Of a stretch of DNA of 64,000 bases, positions 41,446-50,548 are shown piece after piece. The translations under genes were made by a program, and so were the position numbers. The stretch's first letter is position 1, and every line of letters starts with the position of its first letter. Under the pieces are notes generated by a model that worked only from the letters and a program-made list of their open reading frames with translations, had not been told where the DNA came from and made no database searches. The stretch is taken from NCBI RefSeq assembly GCF_022369515.1, contig NZ_CP059724.1:3348001-3412000 (forward strand). Direction: 5' to 3'. The stretch is from Paenibacillus sp. 19GGS1-52 (GTDB lineage: Bacteria > Bacillota > Bacilli > Paenibacillales > Paenibacillaceae).

Positions 41446-42471
41446 ATGTTTTCGTTTAAGAAAAAGAAATTGGGAAGCATGAAACTAGCAATTTGCGGAC
41501 TAATGGTGATGGTATTGTTCTTATCCGCCTGCGGTAATAATAATGCTGGAAATTCAGCAAATAGTGGAGCAGAGGTTTCTGCAGCGCCTACAGCAGAGGC
41601 TACAACAGCCCCAGCAGAAACAAAAGCACCAGCTGTAGAGAAGACTGTAACGGACTCCATGGGACATAAGGTTATTATTCCAGCTAATCCACAACGGGTT
41701 CTGGGATCGTATCTGGAAGATTACTTGGTAACACTCGGTGTGACACCGGTAGCGCAATGGTCAGTTCCTAACGGTATCCAGGATTATTTAGCTGCTGATT
41801 TAAAGGATGTCCCAAAGATCAGCTACGATCTTCCTTTGGAAGCAGTAACGAGCTTTACCCCCGATTTAATTCTCATTCAATCGGAGTCTGAAGTTCAAAA
41901 CGGACTGTACGATCAATTGAACAAAATTGCCCCTACGTATGTAGTGGGAGATGCACTTAGCAAGGACTGGCGTAAAGCGCTGCTCACAATCGGCGAGATT
42001 CTGAATAAGACTCCAGAGGCAGAGCAGGCCATTAAAGATTACGATCAGAAGGCAGCCGACGCAAAAGAAAAGCTTTCTGGAGCAATTGGTAAAGAATCCG
42101 CAGCAATTCTCTGGCTTGTGCAGAAAAACTTCTATATTGTAGATGAAACCCGCAGCAGTGGCGCGGTGTTGTATACAGATCTTGGGGTAACGCTTCCTAA
42201 CCTTGTAACAGAAATTCCTGAAGGAACAAGAGCTACCTGGAATCCTATTTCTCTAGAAAAACTCGCTGAGTTGACAGCAGATCATATCTTCCTGGTGAAT
42301 AGTGATAAGACAGAAGGAGCGGCTATTCTGGATAGTGCAATCTGGAAGGGCATTCCAGCCGTCAAAGCTGGCAATGTACATGAGCTTAGCTCAACAAGCA
42401 GTTGGCTTTACAGCGGTGCCACTGCAGGCTCCCAGACTATAGACGATGTATTGGCCAGTCTAGTGAAATAA
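41446..42471 (+). CDS. iron-siderophore ABC transporter substrate-binding lipoprotein
   Basis: 341 residues. Lipobox LSAC (Cys near 29), a low-complexity Ala/Thr/Glu linker, then a class III (FhuD/BtuF-type) binding protein: VTDSMGHKVIIPANPQRVLGSYLEDYLVTLGVTPVA, FTPDLILIQS, APTYVVGD, and the end GSQTIDDVLASL. Captures a ferric siderophore outside the cell for the permeases encoded downstream. TAGGAGGG RBS. Fur box overlaps its promoter; a terminator and a second Fur box separate it from the permease genes. Confidence 0.9.
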   Translation: MFSFKKKKLGSMKLAICGLMVMVLFLSACGNNNAGNSANSGAEVSAAPTAEATTAPAETKAPAVEKTVTDSMGHKVIIPANPQRVLGSYLEDYLVTLGVTPVAQWSVPNGIQDYLAADLKDVPKISYDLPLEAVTSFTPDLILIQSESEVQNGLYDQLNKIAPTYVVGDALSKDWRKALLTIGEILNKTPEAEQAIKDYDQKAADAKEKLSGAIGKESAAILWLVQKNFYIVDETRSSGAVLYTDLGVTLPNLVTEIPEGTRATWNPISLEKLAELTADHIFLVNSDKTEGAAILDSAIWKGIPAVKAGNVHELSSTSSWLYSGATAGSQTIDDVLASLVK

Positions 42472-42523
42472 GAAATACTCGTTCTTACAGCCGGATGTGA
42501 CTAGTTCATGACGGGTACAAGAT

Positions 42524-42571
42524 GTGTGCAGATTAGTGTATCTCCGGATACACTGACCTGCACCTTTTTTT
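42524..42571 (+). terminator. terminator after the siderophore-binding protein gene
   Basis: Stem GTGCAG...AGTGTATC / GATACACT...CTGCAC with TCCG loop, then T7. Confidence 0.88.
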
Positions 42572-42671
42572 GAAATATAAGAATTTATATGTTTCACGCC
42601 ATTATTTATCCTTATATTTCTCGAAGAAACGGGCGCTGTCCATGTAAAGGACGGCGAAGCCGTTTCATCTT
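42565..42671. repeat. structured intergenic repeat element
   Basis: T7-GAAATATAAGAATTTATA recurs exactly at about 53994-54018. Within this copy GAAATATAAG (42573-42582) pairs with CTTATATTTC (42611-42620) and GAAACGGGCGCTGTCC pairs with GGACGGC...GCCGTTTC (42624-42666). The copy at 54 kb keeps only the first part. Confidence 0.55.
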
Positions 42672-42720
42672 GAAAGATAAGAAATTCTGCGCCTCCATTG
42701 TACATAATAGATATTTTTGC

Positions 42721-42745
42721 GATAATGAGAATGATAGTTGTTATC
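42721..42745 (+). promoter_or_regulatory. Fur box upstream of the siderophore permease genes
   Basis: GATAATGAGAATGATAGTT followed by GTTATC: overlapping GATAAT-type hexamers close to the Fur consensus, 38 bp before the first permease start. Confidence 0.75.
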
Positions 42746-42782
42746 AATTGGAAGTTTGTAACTCATTATAAGGAGACGACTC

Positions 42783-43844
42783 ATGGTCCCATCCCCAGAA
42801 TCAACACACAAAATTAAGAAAACTGTAGTAAACAAGCCTTTAAGATCACATCCAGTGGCGGCAATGAGCATCCTTGTACTCGGTCTTGTCGCCATCGTCT
42901 TTGGTCTCGCGCTCTCCGTCTCTGTTGGTGCAGCAGATATTAAGCTGGCAACCGTATGGGAAGCTGTATTTCGCTTTAATCCTCAGCTACAGCAGCATCA
43001 AGTGATTAGAGAATTGCGAATTCCACGCGCTTTAGCAGGGGCTCTAGTTGGCGCTTGCTTTGCTGTAGCAGGGGCTATTATGCAGGGGATGACCCGTAAC
43101 CCACTTGCCGATTCTGGTCTGCTAGGTTTGAATGCTGGAGCAGGGGTAGCGTTGGCCGTCGCTTTTGCTTTTGCACCGTCGCTTTCTTTTATTTATCTCA
43201 TGCTATACTGCTTTATCGGCGCTGCTACAGCGGCCCTGATCGTCTTCGGAATCGGATCACTATCCTATAATGGTCTCACACCTTTACGTCTGACACTTGC
43301 CGGCGCTGCAGTTAGTGCGTTGCTGCTTGCTATTAGTCAGGGTGTAGCGATTCTCTTCAATCTTTCACAGGACGTAGCTTTTTGGTTAGCCGGTGGAATG
43401 GGAGGGACAACCTGGATTCAGTTAAAGATAATGTTTCCATTTGTTGCGGTGGCTCTTATCGCTGCAATGATGTTATCACGTTCCATTACACTGCTTAGCT
43501 TAGGAAGGGATGTGGCAGCTGGGCTGGGGCAGCGAACACGGCTGGTACAAACCGCCGGAATGGTTATTGTCGTCATTCTTGCCGGAACTGCAGTATCTGT
43601 AGTGGGGCCGGTTGCTTTTATAGGACTCATTATTCCGCATGTGGTGCGTTACCTGGTCGGAGTTGACTATCGCTGGATCATTCCTTGCTCAGCAGTTCTC
43701 GGCAGCTTGTTAATTGTATTTGCAGATATTGCTGCCAGAATGATTAATGCACCGTATGAAACACCCTTAGGAGCTTTAATCGCGTTGATCGGCGTTCCCT
43801 TTTTTATTTATTTAGCGAGTAAACGCAAGGGAGAGCTATCATGA
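42783..43844 (+). CDS. FecCD-family siderophore ABC permease, subunit 1
   Basis: 353 residues, about nine to ten helices. LRIPRALAGALVGACFAVAGAIMQGMTRNPLADSGLLGLNAGAG-type FecCD signature (read in parts around residues 80-120), GPVAFIGLIIPHVVRYLVG near 275 (the EAA-like coupling loop). Overlaps the next permease by 4 bp; together they form the membrane pore for the ferric siderophore. AAGGAGACG RBS. Confidence 0.92.
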   Translation: MVPSPESTHKIKKTVVNKPLRSHPVAAMSILVLGLVAIVFGLALSVSVGAADIKLATVWEAVFRFNPQLQQHQVIRELRIPRALAGALVGACFAVAGAIMQGMTRNPLADSGLLGLNAGAGVALAVAFAFAPSLSFIYLMLYCFIGAATAALIVFGIGSLSYNGLTPLRLTLAGAAVSALLLAISQGVAILFNLSQDVAFWLAGGMGGTTWIQLKIMFPFVAVALIAAMMLSRSITLLSLGRDVAAGLGQRTRLVQTAGMVIVVILAGTAVSVVGPVAFIGLIIPHVVRYLVGVDYRWIIPCSAVLGSLLIVFADIAARMINAPYETPLGALIALIGVPFFIYLASKRKGELS

Positions 43845-44875
43845 GCAAAATAGTACTCTCTCCATATGAAAGGCAGCGCCGAACTCGAGGAATTACCGTG
43901 TTGTCGTCGCTTGGAATCCTAATCATAGCCGTTTTTATCATCAGTATGAATACCGGGTTTATGCGATTGTCACCGCTGGATGTATTACATACTTTAACAG
44001 GCGAAGGAACTCATCAGCAGAAGCTTATTCTTTTTGATTTCCGGCTGCCGAGAATAGTGATTTCGTTACTGGTAGGGGCGGGCTTTGCAGTGTCCGGCTG
44101 TATCCTGCAAAGCCTGTCGCGCAATGCTCTCGCTGAGCCTGGAACATTGGGAATAAACGCCGGAGCAGGATTTGCTGTAATTATCTATATCTCATTCTTT
44201 CCAGCGTCAACAGCAGGTTCTGTATTCTTACTGCCATTATTGGCCTTAGCGGGTGCGGGCCTTACGGCAACTCTCATTTATTTCCTGTCCTACCGGAAGG
44301 AAGACGGACTGTCGCCCACAAGACTTATTCTTATCGGGATTGCGGTATCCGCCGGAATCTACGCTTTTCAGCTAATCTTGTCACTCCGACTTGATCCGCG
44401 AAATTACCAGTTTGTTGCTACTTGGATTGCCGGCAAGATTTGGGGCGGAGACTGGAGATTCGTACTTGCTCTGCTGCCGTGGTTGTTAATTCTGCTTCCA
44501 TTCTCCTTCTACAAGGCCCGGGTGCTTAATGTGCTGAATCTGGGGGATCAGACCTCGGCAGGACTCGGAACACCAGTAGAGAAAGAACGGATACTGCTCT
44601 TAGCAGCGGCAGTCGCGCTTGCAGGCTCCTGCGTAGCCGTAAGCGGAGGAATTGGCTTCGTAGGCTTGATTGCACCGCATCTGGCACGCAGGCTGGTAGG
44701 TCCGCGGCATCAAGTATTGCTGCCGTCCTGTGCCTTGATCGGCGCTTTGCTGCTGCTTACGGCTGATACGATTGGACGTTGGGTCCTGCAGCCTGCAGAA
44801 ATACCAACAGGCATTGTAGTAGCAATCATCGGAGCACCTTACTTTCTTTACCTATTGGCCAAATCCAAGGCCTAG
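43841..44875 (+). CDS. FecCD-family siderophore ABC permease, subunit 2
   Basis: 344 residues, about nine to ten helices. FRLPRIVISLLVGAGFAVSG, LSRNALAEPGTLGINAGAG and GGIGFVGLIAPHLARRLVG correspond to the same motifs as the preceding gene. ATGA overlap with the upstream permease implies a fixed 1:1 ratio. Probably heterodimer partner. Confidence 0.92.
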   Translation: MSKIVLSPYERQRRTRGITVLSSLGILIIAVFIISMNTGFMRLSPLDVLHTLTGEGTHQQKLILFDFRLPRIVISLLVGAGFAVSGCILQSLSRNALAEPGTLGINAGAGFAVIIYISFFPASTAGSVFLLPLLALAGAGLTATLIYFLSYRKEDGLSPTRLILIGIAVSAGIYAFQLILSLRLDPRNYQFVATWIAGKIWGGDWRFVLALLPWLLILLPFSFYKARVLNVLNLGDQTSAGLGTPVEKERILLLAAAVALAGSCVAVSGGIGFVGLIAPHLARRLVGPRHQVLLPSCALIGALLLLTADTIGRWVLQPAEIPTGIVVAIIGAPYFLYLLAKSKA

Positions 44876-44929
44876 CAGCAGCTATATCAGAGGAGTGCAA
44901 GCTCCATAAAACTTTTGAGGAGTGAAGTT

Positions 44930-45736
44930 ATGTCGGAACGATTGAATACAGAAGAGTTGAGTATTGGTTACGCGGAAGCCATGATTGTCAAAGGCCTTAA
45001 TCTCACCCTTCCTACAGGGAAAATAACGGCACTTGTTGGTGCTAACGGCTCTGGGAAATCGACCATTCTCAAAACGATGGCACGGATCATGAAGCCAAAG
45101 AGTGGTACTGTCATGCTGGATGGGAAATCGATCCATACACTATCTACAAAAGAGGTGGCTCGACAATTGGCGATTTTGCCGCAGAATCCCACGGCTCCTG
45201 ATGGCCTGACTGTTTCTGAGCTGGTCAGCTACGGCCGCTACCCGCATCAAAAAGGCTTCGGTACGATGACTCCGGAGGATCGAAATATCATCGCTTCTGC
45301 AATCACCGTTACCGGCATGGATGAATTCCAAGATCGTCCGATTGACCGCCTCTCCGGAGGGCAGCGGCAGCGTGCTTGGATAGCTATGGCTCTGGCCCAG
45401 CAGACTGATATTTTGTTTCTGGACGAGCCGACTACATTTCTGGATATGGCTCATCAGCTGGAAGTGCTTCAACTGCTGCAAAAGCTGAATGAAGAGGAAG
45501 GCCGTACGATTATTATGGTTGTTCATGATTTGAATCACGCTTCCCGCTACGCGCAACATATGGTAGCGATCAAATCAGGCAATGTCATTAGTGAAGGCTC
45601 ACCTGTTGAAGTAATGACTCCAGCGGTATTGCGCGAAGTATTCGGGATCGAAGCTGATATTATTCCTGATCCGCGTACAGGAGTTCCGCTCTGCCTGCCT
45701 TATGAGCTTGCGGCCTATAAAGCTGTAGGAATGTAG
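44930..45736 (+). CDS. siderophore ABC transporter ATP-binding protein
   Basis: 268 residues, FecE/FhuC type. Walker A GANGSGKST near residue 37, Q loop LPQNP, signature LSGGQRQRAWIAMALAQQ, Walker B ILFLDEPT, D loop and switch VVHDLNHASRYA. ATG 44930 has GAGGAG 7 bp upstream. Follows the permeases by 54 bp in the same operon. Confidence 0.93.
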   Translation: MSERLNTEELSIGYAEAMIVKGLNLTLPTGKITALVGANGSGKSTILKTMARIMKPKSGTVMLDGKSIHTLSTKEVARQLAILPQNPTAPDGLTVSELVSYGRYPHQKGFGTMTPEDRNIIASAITVTGMDEFQDRPIDRLSGGQRQRAWIAMALAQQTDILFLDEPTTFLDMAHQLEVLQLLQKLNEEEGRTIIMVVHDLNHASRYAQHMVAIKSGNVISEGSPVEVMTPAVLREVFGIEADIIPDPRTGVPLCLPYELAAYKAVGM

Positions 45737-45782
45737 CTTAAGCTCTGACAGCCGCAATAGCATGAAGACCGGAGGGCCTTAG

Positions 45783-46592
45783 ATGAATGAAACACAACTG
45801 AAAGATTTAAGCTCTAAATTTGATCTACATACTACTCCACCTGAGGGAACCCTGCATTCTTTCGTGGCTCTAGAGCTGACAAATGAAGAGAATATGAGAG
45901 CTTTTGTGGGGACTTATCGACCCTTGATGAAGGCTTTGGATGATCGAGCAGTTGCGGCTTATTTTGCCAATTGGTTATCCACGTTAGCGCTTGCGGTGCA
46001 ATACTCTCTGACTTTCTATCTATCTGTTCCGGTTATAAATTTGTCAAATCTACAAATTCATCTTATACCTGCTAATGGTTACTGCCGGGTTGCCTTTTCT
46101 TTGAAGGGCTGGCGGATGACTGAAGCTCCTATTGATGAGGTGGGTCGTGAAGCGTGGAGAGATGAAGTTCTTGTCCTTTTTTACCGTGATACGATGGCAC
46201 CTTTATTGAATAAAATGGCTGAGGTTGGCGGGTTGCCGATGAGTGAAGTATGGGGTCAGTTACCGACAAAGTTCAATTATTATATTGAGATTCTGGCAAA
46301 AGAAATGGGTGACCCTTCTTTGGTCCACCGTTTATATCAAGATTATCAGTATCTCGTCAAAGATGTGCCAGCTGAAGTATTCGGGATCTCAAGAAATCCC
46401 TTTCAGGTACTTGTGCGCACAATCGAAGATATCGCTGATCCTGATAAAAATGTACAGATGCGCAACCGCTGCTGCCTGTACTACCGCACAGATGGGGGAA
46501 GCTATTGTTACACTTGTCCCCGTCTGAAAGAGGAAGAGAGAGCCGCTCGTAGAACGAATTACCGCGAACAGACAGCTTCGGCTAAAGAATAG
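45783..46592 (+). CDS. FhuF-like siderophore-iron reductase
   Basis: 269 residues. C-terminal cysteine cluster NRCCLYYRTDGGSYCYTCPRL (C-C-x10-C-x2-C) is the [2Fe-2S] site of FhuF-type ferric-siderophore reductases. Upstream part (VARNPFQ-like SRNPFQVLVRT, HLIPANGYCRVAF) fits the family loosely. Expected to release iron from the imported siderophore in the cytosol, completing the cluster. Follows the ATPase gene by 46 bp; ACCGGAGGG RBS. Confidence 0.82.
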   Translation: MNETQLKDLSSKFDLHTTPPEGTLHSFVALELTNEENMRAFVGTYRPLMKALDDRAVAAYFANWLSTLALAVQYSLTFYLSVPVINLSNLQIHLIPANGYCRVAFSLKGWRMTEAPIDEVGREAWRDEVLVLFYRDTMAPLLNKMAEVGGLPMSEVWGQLPTKFNYYIEILAKEMGDPSLVHRLYQDYQYLVKDVPAEVFGISRNPFQVLVRTIEDIADPDKNVQMRNRCCLYYRTDGGSYCYTCPRLKEEERAARRTNYREQTASAKE

Positions 46593-46633
46593 GTTTAATT
46601 TAAGCAGAAGCTTTATAATAATAATTGAATTTC

Positions 46634-46682
46634 AACAACGAACAGGCTCCCGCCATTGACAAGGGAGCCTGTTCGTTGTTAA
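46634..46682 (+). terminator. terminator of the siderophore operon
   Basis: 18-bp perfect stem (46634-46651 / 46663-46680). The T run is short. Confidence 0.8.
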
Positions 46683-46863
46683 AGTTGTGGTTGCCTACAA
46701 CTGATTTAAGCTGTGATAATTGCAGACGTATATGCTTCATATAGATTATATAAGGTAAGATCAAAGGAAGAAGTAGAGTATGGATTATAGTCTGTAATCA
46801 TTATTGTTGATAAGATAAGGCAGTCAAGAATAGTATTTTCACATCATTAAAGGAGCATGAAAG

Positions 46864-47775
46864 ATGAATATTAGCACAGTTCAAAATGATCTACAGCACA
46901 TTGTTACTGCGGGAACCGTGAAGATTCATGAAGCTCTTAAGGATCACGTGTTTACCAAAATGGGTGGGCAGGCTGATATACTGGTAACTCCCGCCACATA
47001 TGAAGAATTGCAACAGGTTGTTACATATGCCCATCAACATCTCATTCCGCTTACGGTTCTTGGAAATGGTTCGAATGTGATTATTCGGGATGGGGGCATA
47101 CGCGGAATCGTTCTGCAAACCTCTGATTTAATGGAGATGGGGATACGCGGAGATTACCTGTATGCCCAGAGCGGTGCTACAATTATTGATGTCTCGCGTT
47201 ATGCATTGGAGCAGGAGTTATCAGGGCTTGAGTTTGCCTGTGGTATCCCTGGAACTGTGGGAGGCGCTCTGTACATGAATGCAGGTGCCTATGGTGGTGA
47301 AGTCAAGGATGTTCTGCATAGTGCGCTGGCTATTAACAAAGCAGGTCAAATAGTCACGCTTCAAGGTGACGAGCTGCAGTGGGGGTATAGACAAAGTGTA
47401 TTTGCCAGCGGGGAGTTTATTGTCCTAGAAGCCCGGTTTGTCTTGAAGCCTGCTACGGCGGTAGGCATTAAGTCCACAATGGATGATTTGACCTACAAGC
47501 GCGAATCGAAGCAACCCCTGGAATATCCCTCCTGTGGGAGTGTCTTTAAACGACCGCCAGGGCGGTACGCAGGTCAATTAATTCAGGAAAGCGGTTTGCA
47601 AGGGACAAGAATGGGCGGAGCAGAAGTATCGAAGAAACATGCTGGATTTATCGTTAATACGGATAACGCAACAGCCAGCGATTATATTGGACTTATCCAG
47701 CATGTAAGAGCAATAGTGAAGGATAAATTTGGTATTGAGCTGGAGACCGAAGTAGAAATTATTGGCGAAGAGTAA
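46864..47775 (+). CDS. murB: UDP-N-acetylenolpyruvoylglucosamine reductase MurB
   Basis: 303 residues. FAD- and NADPH-dependent enzyme making UDP-MurNAc for peptidoglycan. FAD-binding motifs LGNGSNVIIRDGGIRG and GIPGTVGGALYMNAGAYGGE, catalytic region YPSCGSVFKRP (Ser), and the end AGFIVN ... EVEIIGE. Type II (short) form as in Firmicutes. AAAGGAG RBS. Monocistronic; terminator follows. Confidence 0.95.
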   Translation: MNISTVQNDLQHIVTAGTVKIHEALKDHVFTKMGGQADILVTPATYEELQQVVTYAHQHLIPLTVLGNGSNVIIRDGGIRGIVLQTSDLMEMGIRGDYLYAQSGATIIDVSRYALEQELSGLEFACGIPGTVGGALYMNAGAYGGEVKDVLHSALAINKAGQIVTLQGDELQWGYRQSVFASGEFIVLEARFVLKPATAVGIKSTMDDLTYKRESKQPLEYPSCGSVFKRPPGRYAGQLIQESGLQGTRMGGAEVSKKHAGFIVNTDNATASDYIGLIQHVRAIVKDKFGIELETEVEIIGEE

Positions 47776-47825
47776 ATAAGCGAGGCTACAGGTAACTCCA
47801 CACCTGCGGCCTCGCTTATTTTTTT
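47776..47825 (+). terminator. terminator after murB
   Basis: AATAAGCGAGG / CCTCGCTTATT with an inner ACAGGT/ACCTG pairing, then T7. Confidence 0.9.
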
Positions 47826-47837
47826 ATGCTTTGAAAG

Positions 47838-48173
47838 TTACGTTAATGAGAGGGCATATTTAGCTCTATCAGTCTTTAACTCGACTTTATCCTTACGGAT
47901 GCTCTCAATATGCAGTCCTGCGACGGCAATTTCGTAATTGTGCTGTGGTAGTGGCACTAACTCATTATCCCCATTCAGTGTACTACCTGAACCTCTTAAG
48001 ATCAGCGCACTGCCAAGATATTCATCGATAACAGCCTCTGCATTCCGATAATCAACAGACTCTAGGTTAAAATGGATAGTATCCAGGTCGTCGAGCTCCT
48101 GCTTTTCAAGTACAACGGTTTCGTTCACATGGTCATTAAGCCAATCCAAAAGTTGCTGTTCGATCTGTTCCAT
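47838..48173 (-). CDS. hypothetical protein
   Basis: 111-residue acidic cytosolic protein; no signal or membrane segment. DWLNDHVNETVVLEKQELDDLDTIHFNLESVDYRN in the first half (helix, then beta strands) and IAVAGLHIESIRKDKVELKTDR later. No family recognised. RBS AAGGATGGGATC region before ATG. Shares the murB terminator region tail to tail. Confidence 0.7.
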   Translation of the reverse strand: MEQIEQQLLDWLNDHVNETVVLEKQELDDLDTIHFNLESVDYRNAEAVIDEYLGSALILRGSGSTLNGDNELVPLPQHNYEIAVAGLHIESIRKDKVELKTDRAKYALSLT

Positions 48174-48291
48174 ATCGTGATCCCATCCTTCAAGGAGATA
48201 AGTAGCTTTAAGTTACCTTACCCCTTTACGTGAAATTGAATCCATATTATTGCAGTGATGATTCACTATACTCAGGAATTTGCTTGAAGTG

Positions 48292-48510
48292 AGGTCATTT
48301 TCATCTATAGGTAAAGGTGGTTTATCCAAGATGACCAGGATCATTCAACCTACGGAAGGTAAAATAATAATTAATGGCATGAATATTTTATTGCATAAAT
48401 AGAATTATACCCCCAATTGGCGTTATTTTTGAGCTTCCGATCCTAATACCTCTGTGGATTGCCGGTCTTTCATTATGGATCGCTAGGATCGGTGAAGATT
48501 AAGCAAGATG
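48292..48510 (+). pseudogene. decayed ABC transporter remnant
   Basis: One frame (about 48292-48401) reads GKGGLSKMTRIIQPTEGK then IIINGMN, matching the segment just after Walker A of an ABC ATPase (degraded GxxGxGKST). A second open stretch (about 48418-48510) encodes a hydrophobic piece (LPILIPLWIAGLSLWIA) that could come from a permease. Neither has a start site or full domain. The rest of 48174-48527 shows nothing. Confidence 0.5.
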
Positions 48511-48527
48511 ATTCCAGAGGCTTAAGC

Positions 48528-48557
48528 TTGTCATGAGCCCTTCCGCCATGGTATAGT
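48528..48557 (+). promoter_or_regulatory. promoter of the que operon
   Basis: TTGTCA (48528-48533), 18 bp, TATAGT (48552-48557), upstream of the preQ1 riboswitch. Confidence 0.55.
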
Positions 48558-48622
48558 TCAAGACGCAATAGCTTTATTTTAAACATACAGAAGTAAGAAG
48601 ATTTCTGCGTGAAGTGACGCAG

Positions 48623-48657
48623 GAGAGGTTCGCAAACTCCCTCTATAAAAAACTAAG
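48623..48657 (+). ncRNA. preQ1-I riboswitch aptamer
   Basis: AGAGG (48624-48628) pairs with CCTCT (48640-48644) and is followed by the A-rich tail ATAAAAAACTAAG, the preQ1-I pseudoknot consensus. The 210 nt between it and queF contain several hairpins, including GCCGACC/GGACGGT at 48766-48783 followed by GCGGTTTTTAG, a plausible terminator for the expression platform. It should turn the que operon off when preQ1 is plentiful. Confidence 0.9.
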
Positions 48658-48869
48658 ACCGCTATTTTGCTATAGGGGAGTCTCCGGTATGGGGATTCCG
48701 AGAAGTAGAGGCATTACGCCTTTGCTTTATTTCCTATTTCGCTGCATCTAAATAAAATGCCGACCTTATAGGACGGTACTGCGGTTTTTAGTAGAGTCAG
48801 GTTTTCGAAATCTCGTTCTTCTTTCCAGTTCCGGCGATTAGCCGAAGGAAAAGAGAGGGGTTTTTTGTC

Positions 48870-49370
48870 ATGTCAGATGGAAGATTAAAAGAGGAAATGC
48901 CAGAAGTTACTTTACTGGGCAACCAGGGAACGTCATACAAGTTCGGTTATGATCCAGAGATTCTGGAAGTGTTCGATAATAAGCACCCCGGTCGGGATTA
49001 TTTTGTTAAATTTAACTGCCCTGAATTCACAAGTCTGTGCCCTGTAACCGGTCAACCGGATTTTGGTACCATGTATATTTCGTATATTCCGGAGCAAAAA
49101 ATGGTGGAATCCAAATCGCTGAAGCTCTATCTGTTCAGTTTCCGCAACCATGGCGACTTTCATGAGGATTGTGTCAACATCATTATGAATGATCTGATTG
49201 CTCTAATGGAACCGCGTTATATTGAAGTATGGGGAAAATTCACACCACGAGGCGGCATTTCGATTGATCCTTATTGTAATTGGGGACGACCTGGAACAAA
49301 GTATGAGTCGATGGCGGAGCATCGCTTGATCAATCATGACCTGTATCCGGAAAAAGTCGGCAATCGCTAA
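48870..49370 (+). CDS. queF: preQ0 reductase QueF (NADPH-dependent nitrile reductase)
   Basis: 166 residues, short (type I) QueF of the T-fold family. Reduces 7-cyano-7-deazaguanine (preQ0) to preQ1. [23 protein letters not shown] contains the catalytic Cys and Asp, and [21 protein letters not shown] the substrate-binding QueF motif. AGAGAGGGG RBS. First gene of queF-queC-queD-queE under the preQ1 riboswitch. Confidence 0.95.
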   Translation: MSDGRLKEEMPEVTLLGNQGTSYKFGYDPEILEVFDNKHPGRDYFVKFNCPEFTSLCPVTGQPDFGTMYISYIPEQKMVESKSLKLYLFSFRNHGDFHEDCVNIIMNDLIALMEPRYIEVWGKFTPRGGISIDPYCNWGRPGTKYESMAEHRLINHDLYPEKVGNR

Positions 49371-49399
49371 TTCCCAAGAAATGAGAAGGAGATAATCTA

Positions 49400-50065
49400 A
49401 TGATGAACAAAAAAGCACTCGTCGTATTCAGCGGCGGACAAGATAGCACAACCTGTTTAATCTGGGCGCTGCAGCAATTTGAGGAAGTTCAGGTAGTGAC
49501 CTTTAATTATAACCAGCGTCATGCCGCTGAGATCGAAGTGGCCACTGAGATTGCCGCGAAGTTTAACGTGAAGCAGCATATTCTGGATTTGGCTCTGCTT
49601 AATCAACTGGCACCGAACGCGTTAACCCGTGATGATATAGAGATTGCCGCAGGCGAAGGGGACGAGCTTCCCAGCACGTTCGTGGATGGACGCAACCTCT
49701 TGTTTTTATCCTTTGCGGCCATTCTAGCTAAACAGCTGGGTTATGCTCATATTGTGACGGGGGTATGCCAAACAGATTTCAGTGGTTATCCGGATTGCCG
49801 CGATGTATTTGTAAAGTCACTGAATGTTACGCTGAACCTGTCCATGGACTATGAGTTCGCAATTCATACCCCACTGATGTGGCTGGATAAAAAAGAAACA
49901 TGGAAAATGGCCGATGAACTAGGCTATTTTGATTATGTCCGTGAGCATACCTTGACCTGTTATAACGGAATCATTGGCAGCGGCTGTGGAACCTGTCCGG
50001 CCTGTCTGCTGCGCAGCAGAGGCCTCGAGCAGTATGAGGCGGAAAGAAAGAAGGTTAGCTCTTAA
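49400..50065 (+). CDS. queC: 7-cyano-7-deazaguanine synthase QueC
   Basis: 221 residues. ATP-dependent conversion of carboxydeazaguanine to preQ0. PP-loop [13 protein letters not shown] at the N terminus, zinc-binding cysteines [16 protein letters not shown] at the C terminus. GAAGGAG RBS; ATG at 49403 is equally possible. Its stop is immediately followed by the queD start. Confidence 0.95.
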   Translation: MMNKKALVVFSGGQDSTTCLIWALQQFEEVQVVTFNYNQRHAAEIEVATEIAAKFNVKQHILDLALLNQLAPNALTRDDIEIAAGEGDELPSTFVDGRNLLFLSFAAILAKQLGYAHIVTGVCQTDFSGYPDCRDVFVKSLNVTLNLSMDYEFAIHTPLMWLDKKETWKMADELGYFDYVREHTLTCYNGIIGSGCGTCPACLLRSRGLEQYEAERKKVSS

Positions 50066-50548
50066 ATGCTTAATGAGGTTTCAGTATGTAAAATCTTCAC
50101 CTTTGATTCCGCGCATCAGTTGGTCGGACATAAGGGCAAATGCAGCAATCTGCACGGCCACACCTATAAACTAGAACTTGTTCTGAAGGGCATCCCCCTG
50201 GTGGAGGAAGGCCATTCCGATGAAGGTTTTGTCATTGATTTCGGTGATATCAAAAATAGTGTCCAGCAGAGTCTAATTGACCACCTAGATCACGCATTTC
50301 TGGCCATGGGCAATGAACCTGTACTGGAAACTTTAATGAATACAGGCTCGAAGGTAGCATTGCTGTCGTTTCGTACTACGGTAGAGAATATGTCCTGTTA
50401 TATCGCTAATAACCTGAAGCAAGCCGGATTGCCGCTGTATTCTGTGAAGCTATGGGAGACGCCAACCTCGTGGGCAGAAGTCCTGGCTGCGGACATTCCA
50501 GATGAGGGGCCTTCCTACCGCCTGTATGGAGGCTGTGATTGTGAGTAA
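50066..50548 (+). CDS. queD: 6-carboxy-5,6,7,8-tetrahydropterin synthase QueD
   Basis: 160 residues, T-fold. Uses 7,8-dihydroneopterin triphosphate. FDSAHQLVGHKGKCSNLHGHTYKLEL has the zinc histidines and catalytic Cys; DHLDHAFL and the C-terminal LWETPTSWAEV are also typical. Starts directly after the queC stop (TAAATG) and overlaps queE. Confidence 0.94.
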   Translation: MLNEVSVCKIFTFDSAHQLVGHKGKCSNLHGHTYKLELVLKGIPLVEEGHSDEGFVIDFGDIKNSVQQSLIDHLDHAFLAMGNEPVLETLMNTGSKVALLSFRTTVENMSCYIANNLKQAGLPLYSVKLWETPTSWAEVLAADIPDEGPSYRLYGGCDCE

